64,000 nucleotides of DNA, taken from assembly GCA_024233305.1 (NCBI GenBank), contig JACKPV010000027.1:1-64000 (forward strand). The letters run 5' to 3'. A program made the translations under genes and the position numbers. Positions 33,196-42,471 of the stretch are shown piece after piece. Under the pieces are notes generated by a model. That model was not told where the DNA came from. It saw only the letters and a list, made by a program, of their open reading frames with translations, and searched no databases. Position 1 is the first letter of the stretch. Every line of letters begins with the position of its first letter. This stretch comes from Verrucomicrobiales bacterium. GTDB lineage: Bacteria > Verrucomicrobiota > Verrucomicrobiia > Limisphaerales > J093.

Positions 33196-35109
33196 ATGAA
33201 ACTCGACGCGAAGATTCCCTCCGGCCCGCTGGAGCAGAAGTGGACGCGGCACATCGCGGAGTCGCGGTTGGTGGCGCCCAACAACAAGCGCAAGTACCGG
33301 GTGCTGGTGGTGGGCACGGGACTGGCGGGGGCGTCGGCGGCGGCGAGCCTGTCGGAACTCGGCTACCAGGTCACCGCGCTCTGCTTTCATGACACCGCCC
33401 GGCGCGCCCATTCGATTGCGGCGCAGGGCGGGATCAACGCCGCCAAGAACTACCAGAACGACGGGGACAGCGTCTGGCGCCTGTTCTACGACACGATCAA
33501 GGGCGGCGATTTCCGGGCGCGGGAGGCCAATGTGCATCGCCTGGCGGAGGTCAGCACCCGGATCATCGACCAGTGTGTGGCGCAGGGGGTGCCGTTCGCC
33601 CGGGAATACGGCGGCCTGCTGGCCAACCGCTCGTTCGGCGGCGCCCAGGTTTCCCGGACGTTTTACGCGCGCGGCCAGACCGGACAGCAGCTGCTGCTGG
33701 GCGCCTATTCGGCATTGATGAAGCAGGTCGGCGCGGGCGCGGTGCGGTTGCTCGCAAACACGGAGATGCTCGATCTGGTGGTGGTGGACGGGCGCGCGCA
33801 GGGGATTGTCACCCGGGACCTGAACACCGGGAAGATCGAGCGGCTGGCCGCGGACGCCGTGGTGCTGGCAACCGGGGGTTACGGCAACGTCTTCAACCTC
33901 TCGACCTATGCCCGCGGCTCGAATGCCACCGCCATCTGGCGGGCGCACCGGCGGGGGGCGGGGTTTGCCAATCCCTGTTTCACCCAGATTCATCCCACGT
34001 GCATCCCGGTCTCGGGCGATTACCAGTCCAAGCTGACCCTGATGTCCGAGTCGTTGCGAAACGACGGACGCTGCTGGGTGCCGGCGCGAGCGGGGGACAA
34101 GCGCCGCCCGCGGGAAATCCCGGAGGCGGAACGCGACTACTACCTTGAGCGGATGTATCCCGCCTTTGGCAACCTCGCGCCCCGCGACATCGCCAGCCGG
34201 GCGGCCAAGCGCGTGTGTGACGAGGGCCGCGGCGTCGGCGAAAGCGGCCTGGGCGTTTATCTGGATTTCTCGGATTCCATCAACCGGCTCGGGTTGGACG
34301 CCATCAAGGAGCGGTATGGCAACCTCTTCGACATCTACCACGAAATCACCGCCGAGAACGCCTACGAAACGCCGATGCGCATTTTCCCGGCCGTGCACTA
34401 CACGATGGGCGGCCTGTGGGTGGACTACAACCTGATGGCCACCATCCCCGGGCTGTTCGTGCTCGGCGAAGCGAACTTCTCCGACCACGGCGCCAACCGC
34501 CTCGGCGCTTCGGCCTTGATGCAGGGACTGGCGGACGGCTACTTCGTGCTGCCAAACACCATCGGCAATTACCTGGCAACGCTGAAGCCGGGCGCCTGTC
34601 CCGCGCCCGACGGACCGGAGTTCCTGGCGGTCGAGGCCGGGGTGACGGCGAAACTCAAACGGCTGCTCGAAGTGAAGGGCCAGCGAACCATCACCGATTT
34701 TCACAAGCGACTCGGCCGGGTGCTGTGGGAACATTGCGGCATGGCCCGCAACCGCCGCGGCCTCGAGGAAGCCATCAAGCTGATCCCCGCGTTGCGTCAG
34801 GAATTCTGGGAGGACGTGCGCGTGCCGGGCGACGCCGGAAATTTGAATCAGTCGCTCGAACGCGCCGGGCGCGTTGCCGATTTCCTGGAACTGGCCGAAT
34901 TGATGTGCCGCGACGCCCTCGCCCGCGAGGAATCCTGCGGGTGCCATTTCCGCGAGGAATACGAGGAGGAGGGCGAATGCAAACGCCGCGATGCGGAATT
35001 CGCCCATGCCGCGGTCTGGGAATGGCAGGGCGAGGAGCAGGCCCCCACGCGCCACACCGAACCGCTGGCCTACGAGTCCGTGAAGATGACCACCCGCAGC
35101 TACAAGTAG
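33196..35109 (+). CDS. sdhA: succinate dehydrogenase/fumarate reductase flavoprotein subunit
   Basis: 637 residues. Catalyses succinate to fumarate with covalent FAD in complex II. The FAD-binding start is RVLVVGTGLAGASAAASLSE. The covalent histidine motif is AHSIAAQGGINAAKNY. Also visible are VVLATGGYGNVFNLSTYARG, IHPTCIPVSGDYQSK, the catalytic-loop region MYPAFGNLAPRDIASRAAK and the C-terminal ALAREESCGCHFREEYEEEG. It is of the larger class paired with the five-helix cytochrome b. Located between sdhC and sdhB with gaps of 1 and 6 bases. Confidence 0.95.
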   Translation: MKLDAKIPSGPLEQKWTRHIAESRLVAPNNKRKYRVLVVGTGLAGASAAASLSELGYQVTALCFHDTARRAHSIAAQGGINAAKNYQNDGDSVWRLFYDTIKGGDFRAREANVHRLAEVSTRIIDQCVAQGVPFAREYGGLLANRSFGGAQVSRTFYARGQTGQQLLLGAYSALMKQVGAGAVRLLANTEMLDLVVVDGRAQGIVTRDLNTGKIERLAADAVVLATGGYGNVFNLSTYARGSNATAIWRAHRRGAGFANPCFTQIHPTCIPVSGDYQSKLTLMSESLRNDGRCWVPARAGDKRRPREIPEAERDYYLERMYPAFGNLAPRDIASRAAKRVCDEGRGVGESGLGVYLDFSDSINRLGLDAIKERYGNLFDIYHEITAENAYETPMRIFPAVHYTMGGLWVDYNLMATIPGLFVLGEANFSDHGANRLGASALMQGLADGYFVLPNTIGNYLATLKPGACPAPDGPEFLAVEAGVTAKLKRLLEVKGQRTITDFHKRLGRVLWEHCGMARNRRGLEEAIKLIPALRQEFWEDVRVPGDAGNLNQSLERAGRVADFLELAELMCRDALAREESCGCHFREEYEEEGECKRRDAEFAHAAVWEWQGEEQAPTRHTEPLAYESVKMTTRSYK

Positions 35110-35115
35110 CCCCCC

Positions 35116-35862
35116 ATGAAAGTGCGATTGAAAGTCTGGCGGCAACCGGGCCCGAATGCGGCGGGTGGGTTCGAGACCTACGACACCCCCGAACTCAACC
35201 CCAACATGTCGTTCCTCGAGATGTTGGACGTGGTCAACGACGAACTCACCCGCCGGGGCAACGCGCCGATCGCCTTCGCCCATGACTGTCGCGAAGGCAT
35301 CTGCGGCACGTGCGGTTTGACGGTCAACGGCCGGCCCCACGGCCCCGGACAGGGCACCGCGACCTGCCAGCTCTACATGCGCAATTTCGAGGATGGCGCC
35401 ACGATCACCATCGAACCGTTCCGCGCCCGGCCGTTCCCGGTGTTGCAGGATTTGATCGTCGACCGGGCGGCGTTCGACCGCATCATGCAGAAGGGCGGTT
35501 TCGTCAGTGTCCGCACCGGCGCCCCGCAAGACGCCAACGCCCTGCCGGTCGCCAAGCCGGCCGCCGAACTCGCCATGGACGCCGCCCAGTGCATCGGTTG
35601 CGGCGCCTGTGTGGCCGCCTGCAAGAACGCCAGCGCCATGCTGTTCGTCTCCGCCAAGGTCTCCCATCTCGGCCTTCTGCCCCAGGGCCAGCCCGAGCGC
35701 TATCGCCGGGTGGCCGCCATGGTGCGCGCAATGGACGGCGAAGGCTTCGGCAACTGCACGGTCACCGGTTCCTGCGAAGCGGTCTGCCCGAAGAACATCA
35801 ACCTCGCGTTCATCGCCCGACTGAATCGCGATTACGCCGTGGCCCTGCTCAAGGGCGAGTGA
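35116..35862 (+). CDS. sdhB: succinate dehydrogenase iron-sulfur subunit
   Basis: 248 residues that pass electrons from FAD to quinone. The [2Fe-2S] site is DCREGICGTCGLTVNG with a later Cys in ATCQLYM. The C-terminal ferredoxin clusters are CIGCGACVAACKNAS and CTVTGSCEAVCPKNI. All cysteines expected are present. Last gene of sdhCAB; an SLC13 transporter follows after a 118-base gap. Confidence 0.95.
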   Translation: MKVRLKVWRQPGPNAAGGFETYDTPELNPNMSFLEMLDVVNDELTRRGNAPIAFAHDCREGICGTCGLTVNGRPHGPGQGTATCQLYMRNFEDGATITIEPFRARPFPVLQDLIVDRAAFDRIMQKGGFVSVRTGAPQDANALPVAKPAAELAMDAAQCIGCGACVAACKNASAMLFVSAKVSHLGLLPQGQPERYRRVAAMVRAMDGEGFGNCTVTGSCEAVCPKNINLAFIARLNRDYAVALLKGE

Positions 35863-35980
35863 GCCGCGGCCGGCGTCTCCGCCGCCCGTCCGCTCCCCGC
35901 AGGTCCAGTCCGACGTCCGAAGTCCGGCGCCTCCGGCAGCCCGGGCGCGTCCCGTCACGGGCCCTGCGAACCACAGTAAA

Positions 35981-37594
35981 ATGAAAACCAAGACCATCAC
36001 CGGCCTCGCGTTGGGGATCCTCGGCTTCCTGACGCCGCTCCTGTTCGACCTCCCCGGCCTGGGGTTTGCCGGCCAGGTGACCCTCGGCATCTTCCTCCTG
36101 GCGGCGGCTTTCTGGCTGTTTGAACCGGTGCCCATTTACACGACCTCGATGCTGGTGATTTTCCTCGAGGTCCTGCTGCTGAGCGCCGAAGGCCCCCTGT
36201 GCAAGCTCAGCCAGCCTCCCGCCGTCAGCCCGCGGGCGGTTCCCGAGAGCCAGGACTTTACCCTGCCGGCGGCCAGCCTCGTGGAAACCAACCAGGTGCT
36301 GCTCCGCGGCCCCGGCCCGCTGCCGGGACGGATCGCGGTTGAAATCCTGGATCGTGCCGGGGACGAGGTCCGGGTGCGCGCCTTCGAGCTGTCCACCAAC
36401 AGTCTGGTGATCACCCGTCCGCGCCATTGGCTGAACACCTACCGGCCGACGCCTTACCGCGACTTCTTCGCCGCCCTCGCCGACCCGATCATCATCCTGT
36501 TCATGGGCGGCTGCCTCCTGGCCGATGGGGCGGTGAAATACCGGCTGGACCGTTCGCTGACCCGGCTTTTTCTCAAACCGCTCGGCACCCGTCCGGCCTT
36601 CGTGCTGCTGGGATTGATGGGCGCCACGGGGATCCTGTCGGCGTTCATGAGCAACACCGCGACCACCGCGATGATGATGACCGTCGTGCTGCCGATCCTG
36701 GCCCGCCTGGCCGACGACGACCCGCTGCGCACGGCGGTGGTGCTTTCGATTCCTGTCGGGGCGAACATCGGCGGCATCGCCACCCCGATCGGCACGCCGC
36801 CGAACGCCATCGCGCTTTCGGCGCTGTCCCAGCAGGGCCTGGGCATTCCCTTTGCCCGCTGGGTGGTGATGGCCCTGCCCATCGTGCTGCTCACGATGGC
36901 TTTCGCGTGGTTCCTGCTGCTCCGGCTCTACCCCGCCCGGACCGGATCGCTGACACTTGATCTGCCGGGGAAGTTCGACCGGTCGCCGCGCGCCCTGGGA
37001 CTGTATGCGGTCTTTGGCGCCACCGCCCTGCTCTGGTTCACCGAGAAGCAGCACGGCATCTCGAGTAACATCGTGGCCTTCCTGCCGGTGGTGGCCCTGC
37101 CGATGCTGGGTATTGTCGGCAAGAAAGAAATCCGCGGCCTGCCCTGGGAGGTGTTCTGGTTGATGGCGGGCGGCATCTCGCTGGGCACCGCGATCAAGAC
37201 CACCGGGCTTGCCGCCTGGATGGTCGGGCGCGTCGATTGGTCGTCCATGGGCGCGTTTGCCATTACCGCGGGCATGGTCCTTGTCGGCTTCGTCATGGCG
37301 AACTTCCTCTCGCACACCGTGACCGTCACCCTGCTGGCGCCCATCGCGGTCAGCGTCGGCGCCGTGGCGGGCCGGGCCACCGGCTTTGACCTGGCGCCCA
37401 CGCTCGTGGCGGTGGCGGTGGCCTCGAGTTACGGAATGACCCTGCCGATCTCGACCCCGCCGAACGCCATTGCGATGGGCTCGGGCATGCTGCAAAATCG
37501 CGATCTCATGAAGACCGGAGCGATCATTGGCGCCGTGGGCCTGGCCCTGGCCCTGCTCTGCGCCCGGTTCTACTGGCCCTTGTTCAACCCCTGA
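35981..37594 (+). CDS. SLC13/DASS-family anion symporter
   Basis: 537-residue inner-membrane transporter. Both repeat motifs of the family occur: SNTATTAMMMTVVLPIL with IGTPPNAIALSALSQQG in the first half, and SHTVTVTLLAPIAV with STPPNAIAMGSGM in the second; the second motif has His in place of the Asn of SNT. A soluble loop of about 90 residues (~65-155) lies between helices near the N-terminus, longer than usual. The family moves sodium with dicarboxylates such as succinate, or sulfate. Position directly after sdhCAB makes a C4-dicarboxylate a good guess, not proven. Confidence 0.85.
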   Translation: MKTKTITGLALGILGFLTPLLFDLPGLGFAGQVTLGIFLLAAAFWLFEPVPIYTTSMLVIFLEVLLLSAEGPLCKLSQPPAVSPRAVPESQDFTLPAASLVETNQVLLRGPGPLPGRIAVEILDRAGDEVRVRAFELSTNSLVITRPRHWLNTYRPTPYRDFFAALADPIIILFMGGCLLADGAVKYRLDRSLTRLFLKPLGTRPAFVLLGLMGATGILSAFMSNTATTAMMMTVVLPILARLADDDPLRTAVVLSIPVGANIGGIATPIGTPPNAIALSALSQQGLGIPFARWVVMALPIVLLTMAFAWFLLLRLYPARTGSLTLDLPGKFDRSPRALGLYAVFGATALLWFTEKQHGISSNIVAFLPVVALPMLGIVGKKEIRGLPWEVFWLMAGGISLGTAIKTTGLAAWMVGRVDWSSMGAFAITAGMVLVGFVMANFLSHTVTVTLLAPIAVSVGAVAGRATGFDLAPTLVAVAVASSYGMTLPISTPPNAIAMGSGMLQNRDLMKTGAIIGAVGLALALLCARFYWPLFNP

Positions 37595-37612
37595 TCCCCA
37601 GCCCCTCCAACC

Positions 37613-38110
37613 ATGCGCCGAATTCATATCCTGTGCGTCGAGGACGAACCCGAGGTCCTGGAAGCGGTCGTGCGCGACCTGGCGCCCTTCGAGGAAGTCT
37701 TCCCGATTGAGGCGACCGCGACCGCCGATGAAGCGCGGCGGGTGGTGCGCGACGTCATCCTGCCCCGGGGCGAACTCGGCCTCGCCATCTGCGACCACAT
37801 TCTGCCCGGCGAGGACGGGGTTTCGTTCATGGTCCATCTGCATGCGCAGGAGGCCACCCGCGCCACGCGCAAGGTCCTGCTCACCGCGCAGGCCGGGCTC
37901 CAGGCGACCATCGTGGCGGTCAACCAGGCCGCGCTGAGCCACTACCTCGCCAAGCCGTGGAACCCCGACGAACTGGTGGCCGTCACGCGGCGTTTGCTGA
38001 CGGATTACGTGCTTGAAACGCAGACCAACCTCTACCCCTTCCTGAGCCTGCTCGAGGCGGACCGCCTGACCGAACGGATCCGCTCCGGCCCGCTGCCGGG
38101 AGACGAATAG
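37613..38110 (+). CDS. single-domain response regulator
   Basis: 165 residues with a receiver domain. Acidic pocket in ILCVEDEPEVLE, the phospho-accepting Asp in GLAICDHILPGEDGVSF, the switch Thr in RKVLLTAQAG and the conserved Lys in HYLAKPWNPDELVAVTRRLL. No DNA-binding output domain follows; the last ~40 residues are helical. The Lys-Pro-Trp variant with a following helix is typical of receivers that act by protein-protein contact. It lies 32 bases before a histidine kinase gene and is probably its partner. Confidence 0.88.
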   Translation: MRRIHILCVEDEPEVLEAVVRDLAPFEEVFPIEATATADEARRVVRDVILPRGELGLAICDHILPGEDGVSFMVHLHAQEATRATRKVLLTAQAGLQATIVAVNQAALSHYLAKPWNPDELVAVTRRLLTDYVLETQTNLYPFLSLLEADRLTERIRSGPLPGDE

Positions 38111-38142
38111 GCCGGGCGGCCGGCCCCGCCCCACGTCCGCGC

Positions 38143-39600
38143 ATGAGCATTCCCATCCGTCCGCTCGACCGGATTCGCGAGGCCCTGCAGTCGATCCCCG
38201 AGGCCCAAAGCGAAGTGCGCGACTTCGTGACCGGGGACGTCCTGCTGCGGGAGGGCGACAATCCCGGCACCATCTCGCTGATCATCCGCGGCGAGATCGA
38301 GCTATTGAAACATGCGGAGGACGGGGACGAGTATCCGCTGGGAACGCTGCGCCCCGGCCAGTTGCTCGGGTTGCTGTCACTCAGCTCGGGGAATGCCTCG
38401 TTCTTTACTGCCCGCGCCGCCTCGGAGGGAACCCTGCTGACCATGCCCGACGACCGGTTCGTCGAGCTGTTGCACAATCGCATCGACTTTCACCAGGTCG
38501 TCACGCCCTTGTTGCTCGGCAACCTGGTGGACCGCTACCGCCGGGTCGTGCGCCTGCACCTCGAAGTGGCCGAACTGACCCGCGATCTGAACGCCGAGAA
38601 GCGTCAGTTGCAGGCCGCCATCGACGAACTCGAGGAGACGCGCAACCGCCTCGTCCAGCAGGAGAAGATGGCCACGCTCGGCCAATTGACGGCCGGAATC
38701 GCGCACGAGATCAACAACCCGATCGCCTCGCTCTCGCGCGCCGCCGACCTGCTTCACCCGCAGTGGCACAAGGTGTTCGGCGAAGGCATCGAACGCGGGT
38801 TGACCCCGATGTTCCGGCAGGCCTTCGAACTCGGCGTCACGCGCGAACCGCTGCAAACGGAAATCCAACGCCAGCGCACCGCCGAACTCGCCCGCCTCTT
38901 CCCCGACCTCCCCCGTCCGCTCGTCCGCACCCTCGCCCAAGTCAATCCAGAGAGCTTCGCCGAACTCAGGAGCGCCATGCAACGCGTCCCGGAATCCGTG
39001 CGCCTCAGCCTGCTCAGCCAGTGGGCGGCGACCTTCGAAGCCGGCGTGCTGGTGCGCAATGTGCGCGTCGCCGCCGAACGCATCGGCGGCATCGTGGGCA
39101 GCCTCAAGAGCTACAGCCGCCAGGACAAGGCCGATGAGGACGCCGTCGACCTCCGGCAAGGGATCAACGACACCCTGGTGCTGTTCGGTTACGTGCTCAA
39201 GAAGTTCATCCTCGTCGTGGACCTGCCCGAACTCCCGCCCGTGCGATGTCGTCCGGGCGAGATCAACCAGGTGTGGACCAACCTGATCCTCAACGCGTGC
39301 GAGGCCATGGGCGACACCGGCACGCTCTGGGTTTGCTGCGGCGTGCGCCCGCCCGACCAGGTCTGGGTCCGCATCCAGGATTCCGGCCCCGGCGTCCCGC
39401 GCGAACTGCGGGAGAAGATCTTCGAGAGCCATTTCACCACCAAGCAGATTGCCTGCGCCCGCGGATCCGGGCTCGGCCTCGGCCTGGCCATCGCCCGGGG
39501 CATTGTCGAAAAGCACGGCGGCCGCATCACCGTTTCCGACGCCCCCGAGGGTGGGGCCATCTTCACGATCTTTCTCCCCACCGGCGCCGCCCCGGACTGA
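38143..39600 (+). CDS. cNMP-binding-domain sensor histidine kinase
   Basis: 485 residues, no transmembrane helix, so cytoplasmic. Residues ~15-125 are a cyclic nucleotide-binding-like domain (GDVLLREGDNPGTISLIIRG, LGTLRPGQLLGLLSL). A coiled coil (~135-175) leads to the H-box MATLGQLTAGIAHEINNPIA with phospho-His188. About 100 residues (205-305) are inserted before the second dimerisation helix (AERIGGIVGSLKSYSRQDKA). The ATPase boxes are complete: NLILNACEAMG, DSGPGVPRELREKIFESHF and GSGLGLGLAIARGIVEKHGG. With the adjacent receiver protein it forms a two-component pair located after sdh and the SLC13 gene. Its stop codon overlaps repeat M1. Confidence 0.88.
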   Translation: MSIPIRPLDRIREALQSIPEAQSEVRDFVTGDVLLREGDNPGTISLIIRGEIELLKHAEDGDEYPLGTLRPGQLLGLLSLSSGNASFFTARAASEGTLLTMPDDRFVELLHNRIDFHQVVTPLLLGNLVDRYRRVVRLHLEVAELTRDLNAEKRQLQAAIDELEETRNRLVQQEKMATLGQLTAGIAHEINNPIASLSRAADLLHPQWHKVFGEGIERGLTPMFRQAFELGVTREPLQTEIQRQRTAELARLFPDLPRPLVRTLAQVNPESFAELRSAMQRVPESVRLSLLSQWAATFEAGVLVRNVRVAAERIGGIVGSLKSYSRQDKADEDAVDLRQGINDTLVLFGYVLKKFILVVDLPELPPVRCRPGEINQVWTNLILNACEAMGDTGTLWVCCGVRPPDQVWVRIQDSGPGVPRELREKIFESHFTTKQIACARGSGLGLGLAIARGIVEKHGGRITVSDAPEGGAIFTIFLPTGAAPD

Positions 39601-39798
39601 GCCGTATCGATTCAACCCGGGGTAGCCGCCGACGTGTAGTCGGCGCTGAAATCCACGAGCTTACGCGGGCTCGCCGATTCCGATCAGCAGTCACTTTTCG
39701 GTGAATCGTCGCCCTCGGCAACAGGCTGCCCTATCCCAGCTGAATCATGCGCCGACTGCACGTCGGCGGCTACGAGTTACTGAATCGTTACGGCTGAG
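39597..39798 (+). repeat. interspersed repeat M1, copy 2
   Basis: 202 bp, close to copy 1. Left tip CTGAGCCGTATCGATTCAAC contains the TGA stop (39598-39600) of the histidine kinase gene; right tip GTTACGGCTGAG. Same orientation relative to the host gene as copy 1. Confidence 0.85.
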
Positions 39799-39842
39799 CC
39801 CGGGGGCCGCCCGCTGCCGGATCGTTTCGGCTCGACGGTCCG

Positions 39843-41162
39843 ATGGTCAGCGACTATTCCCTGCGCATGTCAGCGAAGATTCACCCTCGTTTGCGTTGGC
39901 GGACGGTGCTGTTGCTTCTGGCGTGCGCCGCGGTGACGTTCACCGGCCTCCCGGCCCTTGACGCCGCCGGTTTCCGGGCCGGCGTGGCCGTCCGCATCGT
40001 CACCCCCGATCCTCTCCTGCCCGTCTCCGGCGGGGTGGGCCCCTCGCATCCGGTGCAGGAAAAGCGCGGCGACCTGACGGTCCGGGCCCTGGTGTTCGAA
40101 CGCGACGATACGCGGGTGGCGTTCGTCTCGGTCGATTTCCTCGGGTTCCCGGCGGTGCTCGCCCGCAAGGTGTGCGCAGGGGTAGCGGGCATTCCCGCGG
40201 AGCACGTGCTGATCGGCGCGACCCACACCCACAGCGCCCCCGACTGCTATGCCTTCCCCGACGCGCAAGGCCGGACCGGAGCCGACCTGGCGTACCTCGA
40301 ACGCGTCTGCCGGGAGGCCGCCGGAGCGATCAACGACGCCGTGGATCACCTCGCGCCCGCCGAACTTCGTATCGCCACCGGCGAAGCCCGCGGCCGCATC
40401 GCGTTCAACTACTATGCGGAGCAGCTCTACGATCCGCGCTGCCACGTGATTCAAGTGCGCGCCCCCGGGGAGCGCCCTTTGGCCACCCTCGTCAACTACG
40501 CCATTCACCCCGAGGTGCTGGGTTCGGAGGCCGGCCTGCTGAGCCCGGACTTGATCGGTCCGCTTTACGACCGGCTGGCGGAACGCGGCGGCGGCGTGGG
40601 CGTGTTCATGAACAGCGCGCAGGGCGGCATGGTCACCGCCGACAACCGCGGCCCCAACGGAGAAGACCTTCGCACCTGGGACGAATGCCTGCGCATCGGC
40701 CGCCTGCTGGCCAACGAGGCGCTGCGCATCGTCGAAGGCGCCACCTGGCAGCGGGAACCGGCCTTGGCCTGCTTCTCGCGGGAAATCAGCCTGCCGGTCG
40801 ATTCCCCCGAAATGCGCCTCATCATGCAGCATTCGCCCCTCGGCTACAGCGCGCCCGACACCGCCACCGTCTCGACCCGCCTGAACCTCGTCAACCTCGG
40901 CCCGGCCCAGATCCTGACGATTCCCGGCGAAGCACTGCCGAACCTGGGCTTCTACCTGAAACGCAAGATGCGCGGCGAACACAACCTCCTGTTCGGCCTC
41001 ACCAATGATGCGTTCGGCTACATCCTGGCAAAGTACGACTGGCGCAGCTTCAAGCGCTACGACTACATCAGCCGCGTGTGCCTCGGCGAGATGACCGGCG
41101 AAATCTACGTCGAGGAAGCCCTGCGGCTGGTCGCCGAATCCCCGGCGCCGGCTCAACCCTGA
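39843..41162 (+). CDS. exported ceramidase-like hydrolase
   Basis: 439 residues with a signal peptide (the first ATG at 39843 or, better placed, the ATG at 39867: MSAKIHPRLRWRTVLLLLAC). The neutral/alkaline non-lysosomal ceramidase N-terminal domain is recognisable by FRAGVAVRIVTPDPLLPVSG, the zinc motif GATHTHSAPD, NYAIHPEVLG and FMNSAQGGMVTADN. The family hydrolyses N-acyl bonds of ceramides, but many bacterial members have unknown substrates. It is about two thirds of the length of true ceramidases and lacks the C-terminal Ig-like domain. The thioesterase gene starts 8 bases later. Confidence 0.78.
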   Translation: MVSDYSLRMSAKIHPRLRWRTVLLLLACAAVTFTGLPALDAAGFRAGVAVRIVTPDPLLPVSGGVGPSHPVQEKRGDLTVRALVFERDDTRVAFVSVDFLGFPAVLARKVCAGVAGIPAEHVLIGATHTHSAPDCYAFPDAQGRTGADLAYLERVCREAAGAINDAVDHLAPAELRIATGEARGRIAFNYYAEQLYDPRCHVIQVRAPGERPLATLVNYAIHPEVLGSEAGLLSPDLIGPLYDRLAERGGGVGVFMNSAQGGMVTADNRGPNGEDLRTWDECLRIGRLLANEALRIVEGATWQREPALACFSREISLPVDSPEMRLIMQHSPLGYSAPDTATVSTRLNLVNLGPAQILTIPGEALPNLGFYLKRKMRGEHNLLFGLTNDAFGYILAKYDWRSFKRYDYISRVCLGEMTGEIYVEEALRLVAESPAPAQP

Positions 41163-41170
41163 ACCGGTTG

Positions 41171-41605
41171 ATGAGCGAACCACCGACACCGCGCCCGGGT
41201 CGGTCCCGGTTCACCAGCGAATTGCAGGTGCGCCCGGACGACATCGACATGAACCAGCATGTCCACGCGAGCCGCTACTTCGACTACGTGCTCGCCGCGC
41301 GCTACGACCAGATGGCGCGGTGCTACGGCATGTCGATGGAGGCCTTCACCGAAATCGGCTACGGCTGGTTCACGAAGGCCTCGCACCTCGAATACAAACG
41401 CGCGCTCAGACTCGGGGAGCGGTTCACCGTGACGACGTGGATCGAGGAGTTCCACAAGGACGGTGTCCGCGTGCATTTCGAGATCTGCCGCGCGGATCCC
41501 CGCAAACTCGCGTGCTCGGGCTGGTGCGACTACACCCTCGTGCGTCTCGACACCGGACGCGCCGTGCCGCTGCCCGAGGATATCGTCGCGAAATACGCGA
41601 TCTGA
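41171..41605 (+). CDS. acyl-CoA thioesterase, hotdog fold (4HBT family)
   Basis: 144 residues from the ATG at 41171 (MSEPPTPRPGRSRFTSELQV). The family motif is PDDIDMNQHVHASRYFDYVL, with Asp and the HV pair at the expected positions, then LEYKRALRLGERFTVTTWIE and ACSGWCDYTLVRLDTGRAV. Cleaves an acyl-CoA or acyl-ACP thioester in the cytoplasm; chain length cannot be read from the sequence. The start is placed here because the longer frame overlaps the ceramidase gene. Confidence 0.85.
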   Translation: MSEPPTPRPGRSRFTSELQVRPDDIDMNQHVHASRYFDYVLAARYDQMARCYGMSMEAFTEIGYGWFTKASHLEYKRALRLGERFTVTTWIEEFHKDGVRVHFEICRADPRKLACSGWCDYTLVRLDTGRAVPLPEDIVAKYAI

Positions 41606-41757
41606 AAAGCGTCGGCGCGGGCGGGAAACCCGGCTGCCCTCCGGTGCGCCGCTTCCTGTTCCGGCCCACCCGCCGCGCACGACCGGAGGATGGACGCCGT
41701 CCGGGCTCTCCGTTGGACTGGACGCGCCGCCGTTTCTGGTCCACTCCTTTCAACGTC

Positions 41758-42462
41758 ATGCGGAAACCTAACATCGAACCCGCCGGGAAAAACCGCCGCG
41801 CGGCCGCCTTTACGCTGATCGAACTGCTGGTGGTCATCGCGATCATCGGCATTCTCGCCGGCATGCTGCTGCCGTCGCTCGCGCGCGCCAAGGACAAGGG
41901 CAAGACCATCGCCTGCGGGAACAACCTCCGGCAGCTGATCCTCGCCGCCACGATGTACGAGGAGGATTATGAGGTCTTTCCCCTGGGCTGGGTGCCCAGT
42001 CGTCTGCCCGCCATCTGGTACCGCCAGCTCCAGCCGTACGTGGGACGCGATACCTCGACCTCGGGCGAAGGCGTCTTCATCTGCCCGAGCAGCCTGCAAC
42101 CCTCGACGCGCGGCGCAATGGAACCCGGCGGCTTCTGGGGCTTCCTCGCCTACGCCCAGAACAAATCCATCAACCTCGGCCGCGAGGACATCGGCATGCG
42201 GCATGTCGAGGATCCGGTCTCGACGATTCTCTACGCCGACACCGACGGCTGGGACGCCTGCCTCTACGCGGATTCGGATTCCACGGCCAACGTGCTTTAC
42301 CGGCACAGCGGCGGTTCCGAGGCCAGCACCAAAACCGTCCGCGTGACCCGGCGCGGCAGCGCGGAGCCCCGCTTCGGACGGGCCAACGGCGTGTTCCTCG
42401 ACAGCCACGTCGAATTGATGCGCCACGCCTCGAACCGCATCTTCACGCTCAAGCGCGACTGA
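41758..42462 (+). CDS. type II pseudopilin-like protein (prepilin N-terminal domain)
   Basis: 234 residues. The prepilin signal is complete: a basic leader, then AAAFTLIELLVVIAIIGILA with cleavage before Phe and Glu at +5, and the hydrophobic helix continuing into GMLLPSLARAKDK. The C-terminal part has SHVELMRHASN in place of the H-x9-DG-like ending of this large Verrucomicrobia/Planctomycetes family. Processed by a prepilin peptidase and assembled into a pseudopilus or displayed at the surface. Many paralogues normally occur per genome and individual roles are unknown. Confidence 0.88.
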   Translation: MRKPNIEPAGKNRRAAAFTLIELLVVIAIIGILAGMLLPSLARAKDKGKTIACGNNLRQLILAATMYEEDYEVFPLGWVPSRLPAIWYRQLQPYVGRDTSTSGEGVFICPSSLQPSTRGAMEPGGFWGFLAYAQNKSINLGREDIGMRHVEDPVSTILYADTDGWDACLYADSDSTANVLYRHSGGSEASTKTVRVTRRGSAEPRFGRANGVFLDSHVELMRHASNRIFTLKRD

Positions 42463-42471
42463 CCCCACGCC

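Noticed and set aside
33070..36135. 1021-codon minus-strand open frame
   Set aside because: Shadow of sdhA and sdhB, which are complete on the plus strand.
35849..38134. 761-codon minus-strand open frame
   Set aside because: Shadow of the SLC13 and receiver genes; composition is Gly/Arg/His-rich as expected of antisense GC-rich DNA.
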